Shown here: positions 1-5,710 of the stretch, one piece after another
Numbering within the stretch: position 1 is the first letter of the stretch
Layout of the letters: each line of letters starts with the position of its first letter
NCBI GenBank assembly: GCA_030628755.1
Contig: DAOVQH010000162.1
Location: forward strand, 1 to 6,033
DNA from: Candidatus Cloacimonadota bacterium
GTDB taxonomy: Bacteria > Cloacimonadota > Cloacimonadia > Cloacimonadales > TCS61
Length of the DNA: 6,033 nucleotides
Direction: 5' to 3'
Translations under genes and position numbers: made by a program
The notes under the pieces: model-generated
The model's database searches: none
Told to the model about the DNA's origin: nothing
What the model saw: the letters and a program-made list of their open reading frames with translations, nothing else

Positions 1-2075
1 AGCAGAATATTGAAGACATCGTGGTGAGCTTTCTCGACCTCATCCAAAAGGATGATGCTGTAAGGCTTTCTACGAACAGCTTCCGTTAAGTGACCGCCTT
101 CTTCGTAACCTACATAACCCGGAGGAGCACCAATTAACCTGGCAACAGAATGCTTTTCCATAAACTCGCTCATATCGATACGGATAATGGCTTTTTTTGT
201 ATCGAAGAGAAATTCTGCCAAGGCTTTTGCCAACTCGGTCTTCCCCACACCGGTAGGTCCCATAAATAAAAATGAACCTATTGGTTTTTCTGAATCAGCC
301 AATCCGCTGCGGGAACGGCGGATCGCATTGGAGAGAGCAGTAATTCCTTCCTTCTGTCCGATAACTCTTTTTGAGAGAACTTCCTCCATTTTCACAAGTT
401 TCTGCAGTTCGCTCTGCATTAGTTTGGAAACAGGGATTCCAGTCCATTTTGCCACAACTTCTGCTATCATTTCTTCATCGATCTGTTCTTTGAGAAGCTG
501 TTGATCTTTGGGAATTTCCTGCATTTTAGTTTTGAGTTCTTCCAATTTCTTTTGCTTTTCTACCAAAACGCCGTACTTCAATTCAGAAACTCTTCCCAGA
601 TCTCCTTTTCGTTCAGCAATTTCTGTTTCAGCTTTAACTTTATCTATCTCTTCAGAAAGTTGACTGATCTGCTTGAGAAGGTTCTTTTCATGTTCCCAAC
701 GCATTCGAAGTGATGATTGTTGTTCTTTCAAATTAGCCATTTCTTCCTGAATTTTGTTTAATCTTTCTTTGGAAACTTTATCTTTTTCTTTTTTCAGGGA
801 AAGTTTCTCAATCTCGAACTGACGGAGTTTTCGTTCCACCACTTCCAGTTCCTGCGGCATGGAATCAATTTCCATACGCAAACTGGCACAGGCTTCATCC
901 ATCAGGTCGATGGCTTTATCGGGCAGGAAGCGATCGGAGATATAGCGGTTGGAAAGTACAGCCGCTGAAACAAGAGCGGTATCGGTTATCTGCACCCCAT
1001 GATGAACTTCGTATTTATCCTTTATTCCACGCATGATGGAGATGGTTTCTTCAACATCCGGCTCATTTATCATCACAGGTTGAAAACGGCGTTCGAGTGC
1101 AGCATCCTTCTCTATGTATTTTCTATATTCATCTATCGTGGTAGCTCCGATACAATGCAGAGTTCCACGTGCTAAAGCGGGTTTAAGCATATTAGATGCA
1201 TCCACTGCACCTTCGGCAGCACCTGCGCCAACAACTGTGTGGATTTCATCAATGAACAAAATGATCTTCCCTTCTGCTTTTTCTACTTCCTTCAAAACTG
1301 CTTTCAGTCGTTCTTCAAATTCACCCCGAAATTTAGCACCTGCTAGAAGAGCTCCCATATCAAGTTCAATTATATCTTTGTGTTTTAGGTTTTCCGGAAC
1401 ATCCAGATCAACAACCCTTCGAGCCAATCCTTCCACGATTGCTGTTTTCCCCACTCCGGGTTCACCGATAAGAACAGGATTATTTTTTCTCCTTCTACTG
1501 AGAGTCTGAATGGTTCTGCGGATCTCATCATCACAACCAATTACAGGGTCGAGTTTTCCCAGACGAGCTAGTTTTGTAAGGTTACGAGCATACTTTTCCA
1601 AAACCTGATATTTTGCTTCCGGGTTCTGGTCTGTTACTTTCTGGTTACCACGGATTTCTTTCAATGCCATCAGAATTTTATCTTTCGCGATTTGATATTT
1701 TTTTATTTCTGATGGTAATTTCCCTTTACTGATAATTGCTATAAGCAGATGCTCCACACTCACATATTCATCCTGAAGATTTTTTGCTTCTTTTTCTGCT
1801 TGTGTGAAAACTTCGTTTAATTCTCGAGAGAGAGCTGTTTGATAAACTCCACTTATTTTCGGTTGTTTGTTTAGATAATTTTTCAGAGCATTTTTGATTG
1901 CAACCGAATCGATATCCAGTTTTTTCAGTAAGGAGCTGGTAAATCCTTCTTCCTGTTGAATGAGAGCCAGAAGAAGATGAACCGAATTGATTTCCTGGTG
2001 ACCATATCCTTCTGCAATTTGCCTGGCTCTATCCAATGCATCCTGCGATTTTATGGTAAATCTATTTAAATTCAT
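1..2075 (-). CDS. clpB: ClpB ATP-dependent protein disaggregase (3' end cut off by window)
   Basis: Hsp100/ClpB hexameric AAA+ chaperone that threads aggregated proteins through its pore, normally with DnaK/DnaJ/GrpE, in the cytoplasm. About 691 residues are visible of a family length near 860; the rest of the second AAA+ domain lies beyond position 1. Seen in order: Clp N-domain (about 1-145); first AAA+ domain with Walker A GEPGVGKT (204-211), pore loop GAKFRGEFEERLK (Phe249 where E. coli has Tyr) and Walker B FIDE (274-277); a long charged coiled-coil middle domain (about 400-525) that separates ClpB from ClpA/ClpC; linker VAKWTGIPVSKL; second Walker A GPTGVGKT (606-613), pore loop GYVG (653-656) and Walker B LLDE (676-679). 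All motifs are in one frame, so no frameshift is evident. The start at 2075 is set by AAGGAGG four bases upstream. Transcribed leftward, 208 bp after the nitroreductase gene. Confidence 0.98.
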   Translation of the reverse strand, partial: MNLNRFTIKSQDALDRARQIAEGYGHQEINSVHLLLALIQQEEGFTSSLLKKLDIDSVAIKNALKNYLNKQPKISGVYQTALSRELNEVFTQAEKEAKNLQDEYVSVEHLLIAIISKGKLPSEIKKYQIAKDKILMALKEIRGNQKVTDQNPEAKYQVLEKYARNLTKLARLGKLDPVIGCDDEIRRTIQTLSRRRKNNPVLIGEPGVGKTAIVEGLARRVVDLDVPENLKHKDIIELDMGALLAGAKFRGEFEERLKAVLKEVEKAEGKIILFIDEIHTVVGAGAAEGAVDASNMLKPALARGTLHCIGATTIDEYRKYIEKDAALERRFQPVMINEPDVEETISIMRGIKDKYEVHHGVQITDTALVSAAVLSNRYISDRFLPDKAIDLMDEACASLRMEIDSMPQELEVVERKLRQFEIEKLSLKKEKDKVSKERLNKIQEEMANLKEQQSSLRMRWEHEKNLLKQISQLSEEIDKVKAETEIAERKGDLGRVSELKYGVLVEKQKKLEELKTKMQEIPKDQQLLKEQIDEEMIAEVVAKWTGIPVSKLMQSELQKLVKMEEVLSKRVIGQKEGITALSNAIRRSRSGLADSEKPIGSFLFMGPTGVGKTELAKALAEFLFDTKKAIIRIDMSEFMEKHSVARLIGAPPGYVGYEEGGHLTEAVRRKPYSIILLDEVEKAHHDVFNIL

Positions 2076-2080
2076 GAATC

Positions 2081-2087
2081 CTCCTTT
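2081..2087 (-). promoter_or_regulatory. Ribosome binding site of clpB
   Basis: Minus-strand AAGGAGG followed by ATTC and then the ATG at 2075. This near-perfect Shine-Dalgarno sequence fixes the clpB start. Confidence 0.85.
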
Positions 2088-2122
2088 TTTAGCAACGAAC
2101 CTCCGGTTAAATGAAAAAAAAT

Positions 2123-2153
2123 TAACGGGGTAAACAAAACTAACAATTTCGAA
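2123..2153 (-). promoter_or_regulatory. Candidate heat-shock (sigma-32-like) promoter of clpB
   Basis: On the minus strand TTCGAAA (2153-2147) is followed after 16 bp by CCCCGTTA (2130-2123). The E. coli sigma-32 consensus is CTTGAAA, 13-17 bp, CCCCATNT, so the match is 5 of 7 and 5 of the 7 defined positions of the -10. It lies about 50 bp upstream of the clpB start, where a promoter is expected. No CIRCE operator is seen here, unlike upstream of hsp20. It is not known whether this organism has a sigma-32 homologue, and an AT-rich region gives chance matches. A weaker sigma-70 option is TATATT just upstream, with a poor -35. Confidence 0.35.
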
Positions 2154-2175
2154 CAATATAATTATTTTTTCGCTC

Positions 2176-2199
2176 GTTCCTAAAGTCATCTTTGGGAAC
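2176..2199. repeat. 24-bp palindrome in the clpB upstream region
   Basis: GTTCC-T-AAAG-TCAT-CTTT-G-GGAAC: two 10-base arms that pair completely if one T-G pair is allowed, around a 4-base centre. There is no T-run after it on either strand, so it does not look like a terminator. It lies about 23 bp upstream of the candidate clpB -35. It could be a regulator-binding site or a leader hairpin of a read-through transcript; which of these cannot be told from sequence. Confidence 0.5.
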
Positions 2200-2240
2200 A
2201 CTTTGTTTATTAAGAAACTCCTGTTTCATTTTAATAAGCT

Positions 2241-2278
2241 TTTTCAACCGTTCCGAAGGTTTTCAACCGTATTGAAGG
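2241..2278. repeat. Two tandem 19-bp repeats just after the nitroreductase gene
   Basis: Two abutting 19-bp copies (2241-2259 and 2260-2278) both read TTTTCAACCGT-NNN-GAAGG and differ only at the three N bases (TCC versus ATT). Each contains an AACC...GGTT inverted repeat with an 8-base interior, so each RNA copy could form a small hairpin. They begin 6 bp beyond the nitroreductase stop codon on the minus strand. They may act as a weak terminator or 3'-end stabiliser; there is no convincing T-run. Confidence 0.55.
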
Positions 2279-2283
2279 TTTTA

Positions 2284-2790
2284 TTAAAAACTATCGTACG
2301 AATAAATCTTCTCTATCGCTTTCAGATTTCTGCTACCCTTTTTTACTGCTGGATATCCTATTGGCAATAAACCAACAATCTGGTAATCTTCAGGCAGATT
2401 TATCAGTTCTGCCATCTTATCGTGATAAAATGCCCCAATCCAGCAGGATCCCAAACCTAATTCTACAGCTTGTAGAACGATATGTTCACCAGCAATTGCA
2501 GCATCGATTATTGGAGCTGTCTGACCACATGTCATAATATAATCCAGATTCGTGCAACAAATGGCAATTGTGATCGGTGCTTCAGTTACGAACTTCTGAC
2601 CTTTGCAAATATCTGTCAGTTGTCTTCTTTTTTCCTTATCTTTTATCACTACAAAATGCCAGCTTTGTTTGTTACTGGCTGAGGGAGCGAGTCTTGCTGC
2701 TTCAAGCAGAATATTAACTTTTTCCTGTTCAACTGGTTTATCTAAAAATTTTCTTACACTGAAACGTTCTTTAATACAATTTAGTAACAT
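2284..2790 (-). CDS. Nitroreductase-family FMN oxidoreductase
   Basis: A compact 168-residue member of the NfsB/nitroreductase-like fold. The family are FMN-dependent homodimers that use NAD(P)H to reduce nitro groups, quinones, flavins or enones; the true substrate cannot be read from sequence. Visible marks: the N-terminal FMN-phosphate motif RFSVRKF (9-15), the flavin-contacting stretch APSASNKQSWHFVV (35-48), the long central helix AAIAGEHIVLQAVELGLGSCWIGAF (97-121, dimer and flavin face) and the C-terminal LLPIGYPA (141-148). Cys78, Cys79 and Cys88 lie close together, without an evident cluster motif. I chose the ATG at 2790 rather than the in-frame ATG at 2796: AGGAG (2801-2797) abuts the upstream ATG directly but lies six bases from the second. 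Probably cotranscribed with the cupin gene 54 bp upstream. Confidence 0.93.
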   Translation of the reverse strand: MLLNCIKERFSVRKFLDKPVEQEKVNILLEAARLAPSASNKQSWHFVVIKDKEKRRQLTDICKGQKFVTEAPITIAICCTNLDYIMTCGQTAPIIDAAIAGEHIVLQAVELGLGSCWIGAFYHDKMAELINLPEDYQIVGLLPIGYPAVKKGSRNLKAIEKIYSYDSF

Positions 2791-2806
2791 TTTCATCTCC
2801 TGGATT

Positions 2807-2840
2807 AAACTTGCAAAATTTTTTAAAATTTGGCAAGTTT
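2807..2840. repeat. Hairpin between cupin and nitroreductase genes
   Basis: AAACTTGC (2807-2814) pairs perfectly with GCAAGTTT (2833-2840), and an inner five-base A/T stem (2816-2820 with 2827-2831) closes further. It is not followed by a T-run on the minus strand, so a full stop of transcription is unlikely. It may tune expression of the second gene or protect the mRNA, and it ends just upstream of the nitroreductase ribosome binding site. Confidence 0.45.
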
Positions 2841-2844
2841 CAAA

Positions 2845-3114
2845 TTATCTAAAATTATAATGTTTTTTGACTGCTTCTTTTATATCCCACACACATGAAA
2901 GTCCTTGTGGAAATGTAACAAAGTCTCCTTTACCAAATTCTACTTTTTCACCATCTTCTGTTTCAATTACTACTTTTCCTTCCAGTAAAAGACATTCTTC
3001 TATACTTTCATAATACCAATCAAATCGTGAAACTTCTTTTTCCCAGATAGGCCAGGTTTTAATTCTTTTTTCCTCAATTTGTTCTTCAGTTAATTTCTCA
3101 ACTTTAATTTTCAT
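2845..3114 (-). CDS. Small single-domain cupin protein (Cupin_3 / DUF861 type)
   Basis: An 89-residue single cupin barrel. The core reads FDWYYESIEECLLLEGKV (31-48), then ETEDGEKVEFGKGDFVTFP (51-69) and GLSCVWDI (71-78), the pattern of the short Cupin_3 proteins related to EutQ-like and ureidoglycine-type cupins. The usual cupin metal-binding His pair is absent (no H-X-H in the first motif; the only His is His85 near the C terminus), so a metal enzyme role is doubtful. Function unknown; small-molecule binding is the family default. The start was set at 3114 because GGAGG (3124-3120) lies five bases upstream; an in-frame ATG at 3126 overlaps that site and would have none of its own. First gene of a probable two-gene unit with the nitroreductase, driven by a near-consensus promoter beside the CIRCE palindrome. 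Confidence 0.88.
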   Translation of the reverse strand: MKIKVEKLTEEQIEEKRIKTWPIWEKEVSRFDWYYESIEECLLLEGKVVIETEDGEKVEFGKGDFVTFPQGLSCVWDIKEAVKKHYNFR

Positions 3115-3165
3115 AATTTCCTCCATAAATATAAATTCTTCAAATTTTCAATATCCGCAATACAA

Positions 3166-3193
3166 AATATAATAATAAGGTACAGATTGTCAA
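3166..3193 (-). promoter_or_regulatory. Sigma-70-type promoter of the cupin-nitroreductase unit
   Basis: Perfect -35 TTGACA (3193-3188), 16-bp spacer and -10 TATATT (3171-3166) on the minus strand. The predicted transcription start is near 3159, giving a leader of about 45 bases. The -35 ends one base from the 43-bp palindrome that contains the CIRCE core, so a repressor bound there could affect this promoter as well as hsp20. Confidence 0.65.
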
Positions 3194-3194
3194 C

Positions 3195-3237
3195 AATAAA
3201 AATTAGCACTCTCCTCAAAAGTCTGCTAATTTTTATT
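3195..3237. promoter_or_regulatory. CIRCE operator (HrcA site) inside a 43-bp palindrome
   Basis: The core at 3203-3229 reads TTAGCACTC-N9-GTCTGCTAA. The CIRCE consensus is TTAGCACTC-N9-GAGTGCTAA, so the left half is perfect, the spacer is exactly nine, and the right half differs at two bases (16 of 18). The symmetry extends well beyond the core: fourteen-base arms at 3195-3208 and 3224-3237 are exact reverse complements. HrcA, the heat-labile repressor of chaperone operons, binds such sites; the hrcA gene is not in this window. The site lies 67 bp upstream of the hsp20 start, in the divergent space shared with the cupin gene. Confidence 0.85.
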
Positions 3238-3264
3238 TGCGTTTGGAAAATATCGGATTATATT
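3237..3264 (+). promoter_or_regulatory. Candidate hsp20 promoter
   Basis: TTGCGT (3237-3242), 16-bp spacer, TATATT (3259-3264). The -10 is good and the -35 is weak (TTG only). The -35 touches the right edge of the CIRCE palindrome, so HrcA bound there would block polymerase. This agrees with a repressed, heat-inducible gene. Confidence 0.4.
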
Positions 3265-3295
3265 ATTTGTGTAAATAAAAAACTGGAGGTGAAAA

Positions 3296-3724
3296 ATGAG
3301 ACATGCAATAATCAGAAAAGATCGCGAGTTTTATCCGAGAATGTCTTTTTTTGATGATTTTTTTAACCGATTTTTCGATAATGAGTTTATCGAAGACACT
3401 CAAAGAATAATGGCTGTCGATATTATTGAACACGATGACAAATACGAAATTCAAGCTAATCTTCCCGGATTCCAGAAAAAGGACATCAAGATTTCTATCA
3501 ACAATAACGAGCTTGTTATTGAAGCAAACAAAGAAGAAACCAAAGAAGAAAAGAAAGGATCCTACTTCAGATGTGAGCGTTATAAAGGAAGCTACAGACG
3601 AGTTCTTACTCTTTCCGACCAGACAGACAAAGAAAAAATCAATGCAAAATTTGAAGATGGTGTTCTAACCCTGGATATTCTAAAAATTGAGCCCCAACCT
3701 GTAAAAGAAATCAAAATCGGATAA
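3296..3724 (+). CDS. hsp20: Hsp20 / alpha-crystallin family small heat-shock protein
   Basis: An ATP-independent holdase of 142 residues that binds unfolding proteins as oligomers and passes them to DnaK/ClpB for refolding; cytoplasmic. The N-terminal arm is Phe-rich (SFFDDFFNRFFDNEF, 17-31), typical of substrate-binding arms. The alpha-crystallin domain spans about 40-130, with the LPGF signature (56-59) and the conserved GVL tripeptide (122-124). The C-terminal I-X-I anchor, which docks into a neighbouring subunit, is I139-K140-I141. Length is normal for the family. The start at 3296 follows GGAGGTG (3285-3291) at good spacing; the internal Met16 has no comparable site. Monocistronic: terminator directly after, CIRCE operator upstream. 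HrcA repression lifted on heat shock is the likely control. Confidence 0.97.
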   Translation: MRHAIIRKDREFYPRMSFFDDFFNRFFDNEFIEDTQRIMAVDIIEHDDKYEIQANLPGFQKKDIKISINNNELVIEANKEETKEEKKGSYFRCERYKGSYRRVLTLSDQTDKEKINAKFEDGVLTLDILKIEPQPVKEIKIG

Positions 3725-3736
3725 TCTCAACTGGTG

Positions 3737-3767
3737 AAAAAGCCGTGAAATTTCACGGCTTTTTTTT
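3737..3767 (+). terminator. Intrinsic terminator of hsp20
   Basis: AGCCGTGAAA and TTTCACGGCT form an uninterrupted inverted repeat (3741-3760), preceded by AAAA and followed by seven T. In RNA it would form a GC-based stem with a short A/U loop, then a U-run. The A-run on the other side makes it potentially bidirectional. It starts 13 bp after the stop codon. Confidence 0.93.
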
Positions 3768-3768
3768 A

Positions 3769-3797
3769 TTTACAAAGAAAGTCCTGATAATTATTTT
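3769..3797 (+). promoter_or_regulatory. Candidate degP promoter
   Basis: TTTACA (3769-3774), 17-bp spacer, TATTTT (3792-3797), located directly after the hsp20 terminator. The predicted start near 3804 leaves a leader of about 20 bases that includes the GGAGGA ribosome binding site (3815-3820). No CIRCE, CpxR-like or sigma-E-like site is obvious. Confidence 0.42.
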
Positions 3798-3824
3798 GAT
3801 TCAGATTTAAATATGGAGGACTGA

Positions 3825-5270
3825 ATGAAACGAATTTTAAGAATATTAATTCTTACAGCAATTCTTTTTTCCTCGATAAATCTTTCTGCACAACTTCCGT
3901 TAACTAAAGAGGGGAAAAGTCCATTTGTAGAGGTCGTTAAAAACATAAGAGAATCTGTAGTAAATATTCGAGTCGAATTTGAAGTAGAATATGGGCAGCG
4001 TGGAAGCCAATTCCCATTTAATGATGAGTTCTTCAAATTCTTTTTCCCGGATTTACCCAAACAGCCGAGAAGTCAGAAATTGGTCTCAATGGGAAGCGGT
4101 TTCATATTCAAACAAAATGGCAGGGAGGTTTACATAATAACCAACAATCACGTTGTAGAGCGTGCAGATAAAGGAAATATCATTGTAACTTTAGCTGATA
4201 AAGCTAAATACAATGCAGAAATTATCGGATTGGATTCCGAAACCGATTTAGCTGTAATAAAAATTAAAGTAGATAAATATGAGAATATCACTATTGCTCC
4301 TTTAGGAAATTCTGATGAAATCGAGATTGGTGATTGGGCAATAGCAATTGGAAATCCTTTCGGGCAATTGGGATTAGAAAGGACAGTTACAGTGGGAGTT
4401 ATTTCAGCTACAGGAAGAGCAAACCTGTACTTTGGAACAGATTCCCCTATCTATCAAGACTATATTCAAACCGATGCAGCTATAAATCCAGGGAACAGTG
4501 GTGGTCCGCTTCTTAATATCGATGGTGAAGTGATAGGCGTTAATGCAGCAATAACCAGCACCAGTGGTGGAAACGTAGGTATTGGTTTTGCCATCCCGGT
4601 AAATCTCGCTAAGAAAGTCACAAATGATCTCTTAAAGGAAGGAAAAGTTGTTCGTGCATATATTGGGATACTTCCCCAGGAAATTGATTCTGACCTGAGA
4701 GAAAGTTTGAATCTTAAAGAAGTTAAAGGTGTTCTGGTAGCCAAAGTAGAAAAAGATACTCCTGCAGAAGAAGCCGGCCTAAAAAAAGGTGATGTTATTA
4801 TCAATTTTAATGGTAAAGAAGTCCCAAATGTCGCCAAGTTCAGGATATTAGTGGCAAATAGCAATATTGGCAAGAAGATACCAATAACAGTTATACGGAG
4901 AAACAAAGAAAAAACAATCTATGTAACATTGATTCAAAGACCTGATGAACTCTCAAAAGCTGATACTAAGAAAAGTCCAAAAACATCAAATACCTTAGGT
5001 TTGGAAGTAGAAGAAGTTGATGGCTCTTTTGCTAAAAGAAACAACATCAAAGAAGAAGAAGGAATCATAATTACAAAAATCTTACCCGATACTCCTGCTG
5101 CTGAATCTCAACTAAAAGTGGGAGATATAATTTTAGAAATAAATCAACATGCAATTGAAAGTGTTAGTGATTTTAATTCAGTCATAAAAGATATAAAAAA
5201 TAATATAGTTTTATTTTATATAAAATCAATTTCAGGAAATTATCAGTTCGTAACTGTGAAGATAAAATAA
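3825..5270 (+). CDS. degP: DegP/HtrA-family serine endoprotease with two PDZ domains
   Basis: Envelope quality-control protease of family S1C that cleaves or refolds misfolded exported proteins; 481 residues, close to DegP/DegQ length. Residues 1-22 form a signal peptide: MKR, a hydrophobic core, then a probable cut after SA22. The trypsin-like domain (about 33-270) carries an intact triad: His109 in TNNHVV, Asp141 in ETDLAVIKI, Ser225 in NPGNSGGPL. The segment GQRGSQFPFNDEFFKFFFPDLPKQPRSQ (57-84) fits the LA-loop region. PDZ1 (about 278-370) has the AYIGI entry and DTPAEEAGLKKGDVI; PDZ2 (about 390-480) has PDTPAAESQLKVGDIILEIN. GGAGGA four bases upstream of the ATG fixes the start. Its own terminator follows, so it is probably monocistronic. 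No lipobox is present, so a soluble periplasmic enzyme is inferred. Confidence 0.97.
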   Translation: MKRILRILILTAILFSSINLSAQLPLTKEGKSPFVEVVKNIRESVVNIRVEFEVEYGQRGSQFPFNDEFFKFFFPDLPKQPRSQKLVSMGSGFIFKQNGREVYIITNNHVVERADKGNIIVTLADKAKYNAEIIGLDSETDLAVIKIKVDKYENITIAPLGNSDEIEIGDWAIAIGNPFGQLGLERTVTVGVISATGRANLYFGTDSPIYQDYIQTDAAINPGNSGGPLLNIDGEVIGVNAAITSTSGGNVGIGFAIPVNLAKKVTNDLLKEGKVVRAYIGILPQEIDSDLRESLNLKEVKGVLVAKVEKDTPAEEAGLKKGDVIINFNGKEVPNVAKFRILVANSNIGKKIPITVIRRNKEKTIYVTLIQRPDELSKADTKKSPKTSNTLGLEVEEVDGSFAKRNNIKEEEGIIITKILPDTPAAESQLKVGDIILEINQHAIESVSDFNSVIKDIKNNIVLFYIKSISGNYQFVTVKIK

Positions 5271-5282
5271 ATCTCTCTATAG

Positions 5283-5318
5283 AAAAAAGCCTGCTGGATT
5301 TTTTTTGCAGGCTTTTTT
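5283..5318 (+). terminator. Intrinsic terminator of degP (probably bidirectional)
   Basis: A-run, GCCTGC (5289-5294), 12-base T-rich loop, GCAGGC (5307-5312), then six T. The A-run/T-run arrangement works on both strands, so it can also end minus-strand transcripts coming from the GIY-YIG gene. Confidence 0.9.
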
Positions 5319-5328
5319 CATTATGACT

Positions 5329-5409
5329 TCCGGCTGTTGCCGGAGTTTTGCCTTGCTATTCGGCACAACGCTATGCAGTTTTGCATAGTGGCACTCTGTT
5401 GGATAACAG
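5329..5409. repeat. Cluster of short tetraloop palindromes
   Basis: Three well-formed hairpins lie within 81 bp: TCCGGC-TGTT-GCCGGA (5329-5344, six pairs), CTATGCA-GTTT-TGCATAG (5371-5388, seven pairs, nine if the flanking G-T and C-G pairs are counted) and CTGTT-GGAT-AACAG (5396-5409, five pairs). A weaker TGCC...GGCA pair sits between the first two (5349-5365). All three strong ones have four-base loops but unrelated stems. No credible coding frame covers the segment. It lies between the degP terminator and the decayed tRNA-like unit. It resembles a mosaic of palindromic repeat elements. Confidence 0.6.
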
Positions 5410-5411
5410 GG

Positions 5412-5451
5412 CGAACCCCCGTCAGGCAACTGCTGAATAACAGCCTACCAC
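5412..5451 (-). pseudogene. Decayed tRNA-Asn-like hairpin unit (remnant)
   Basis: The plus strand CGAACCCCCGTCAGGCAAC followed by TGCTGAATAACAGCC matches the middle of the two tandem units at 5854-5920 and 5946-6012 (T-loop, hairpin, anticodon-loop part). One base has been lost from the hairpin's right arm (GC-TGA instead of GCCTGA) and an A has been gained. The D-arm and acceptor parts are absent. It matches the hairpin-bearing units rather than the intact tRNA, so it descends from that modified form. It starts immediately after the GIY-YIG stop codon. Confidence 0.65.
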
Positions 5452-5694
5452 TTATTTTATTAAAGTTCGAAGAATATCTCTTCCTTTATGTGATTTTAAC
5501 TCCCTCTCCCTTTTCATTGCTGAACTTTTATCTGTAAATTTATCAGTATATATCAATTCCCATGGACGATATTTAACCGTCCATCCCTTCCTCGAAAGTT
5601 TGTTATGAGACAATAAACGCTGCTTAAGATCGGCTGTATAACCAATATAAAGTTTATCATATTTCTTTGAATATAAAACATAAACTGTGAACAT
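5452..5694 (-). CDS. Small GIY-YIG nuclease-domain protein
   Basis: An 80-residue stand-alone GIY-YIG domain of the YhbQ/URI type, a metal-dependent DNA-nicking fold shared with UvrC and homing endonucleases. Seen: VYVLYS (4-9) in place of the GIY strand, LYIGYT (15-20) with the YIG triad, catalytic-type Arg26 in DLKQRLLSHN, and the Glu-bearing helix MKRERELK (60-67, probable catalytic Glu63). The usual active-site residues are therefore present. The cellular role of these small proteins is not settled. The start at 5694 follows GAGG (5703-5700) five bases upstream; the frame runs open to an ATG at 5739, but that would begin inside the tRNA terminator and has no ribosome binding site. It lies directly downstream of the tRNA-Asn gene and is flanked on both sides by tRNA-Asn-derived sequence. 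Confidence 0.92.
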   Translation of the reverse strand: MFTVYVLYSKKYDKLYIGYTADLKQRLLSHNKLSRKGWTVKYRPWELIYTDKFTDKSSAMKRERELKSHKGRDILRTLIK

Positions 5695-5710
5695 TTTTAC
5701 CTCTTTGTAA

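Noticed and set aside
187..1509. Open plus-strand frames at 187-504, 501-713 and 1114-1509
   Set aside because: They lie antisense to clpB, whose motifs are continuous and in frame; they have no ribosome binding sites and their compositions look like complements of ClpB codons.
3813..3824. Mini reading frame ATG-GAG-GAC-TGA abutting the degP start
   Set aside because: It overlaps the degP Shine-Dalgarno sequence and has none of its own; a chance product of the GGAGGA site.
4466..4906. 146-codon minus-strand open frame inside degP
   Set aside because: It is antisense to the protease and PDZ1 coding region, whose reading is certain, and has no recognisable domain or start signal.
5391..5412. 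Integron attC-like site (GTTGGAT)
   Set aside because: GTTGGAT fits the GTTRRRY core, but no matching RYYYAAC partner is found at the right place and there is no integrase or cassette structure.
5337..5537. 66-codon plus-strand open frame over the palindrome cluster
   Set aside because: It runs through palindromes, the tRNA-like remnant and the 3' end of the GIY-YIG gene on the other strand; no ribosome binding site and no plausible protein.
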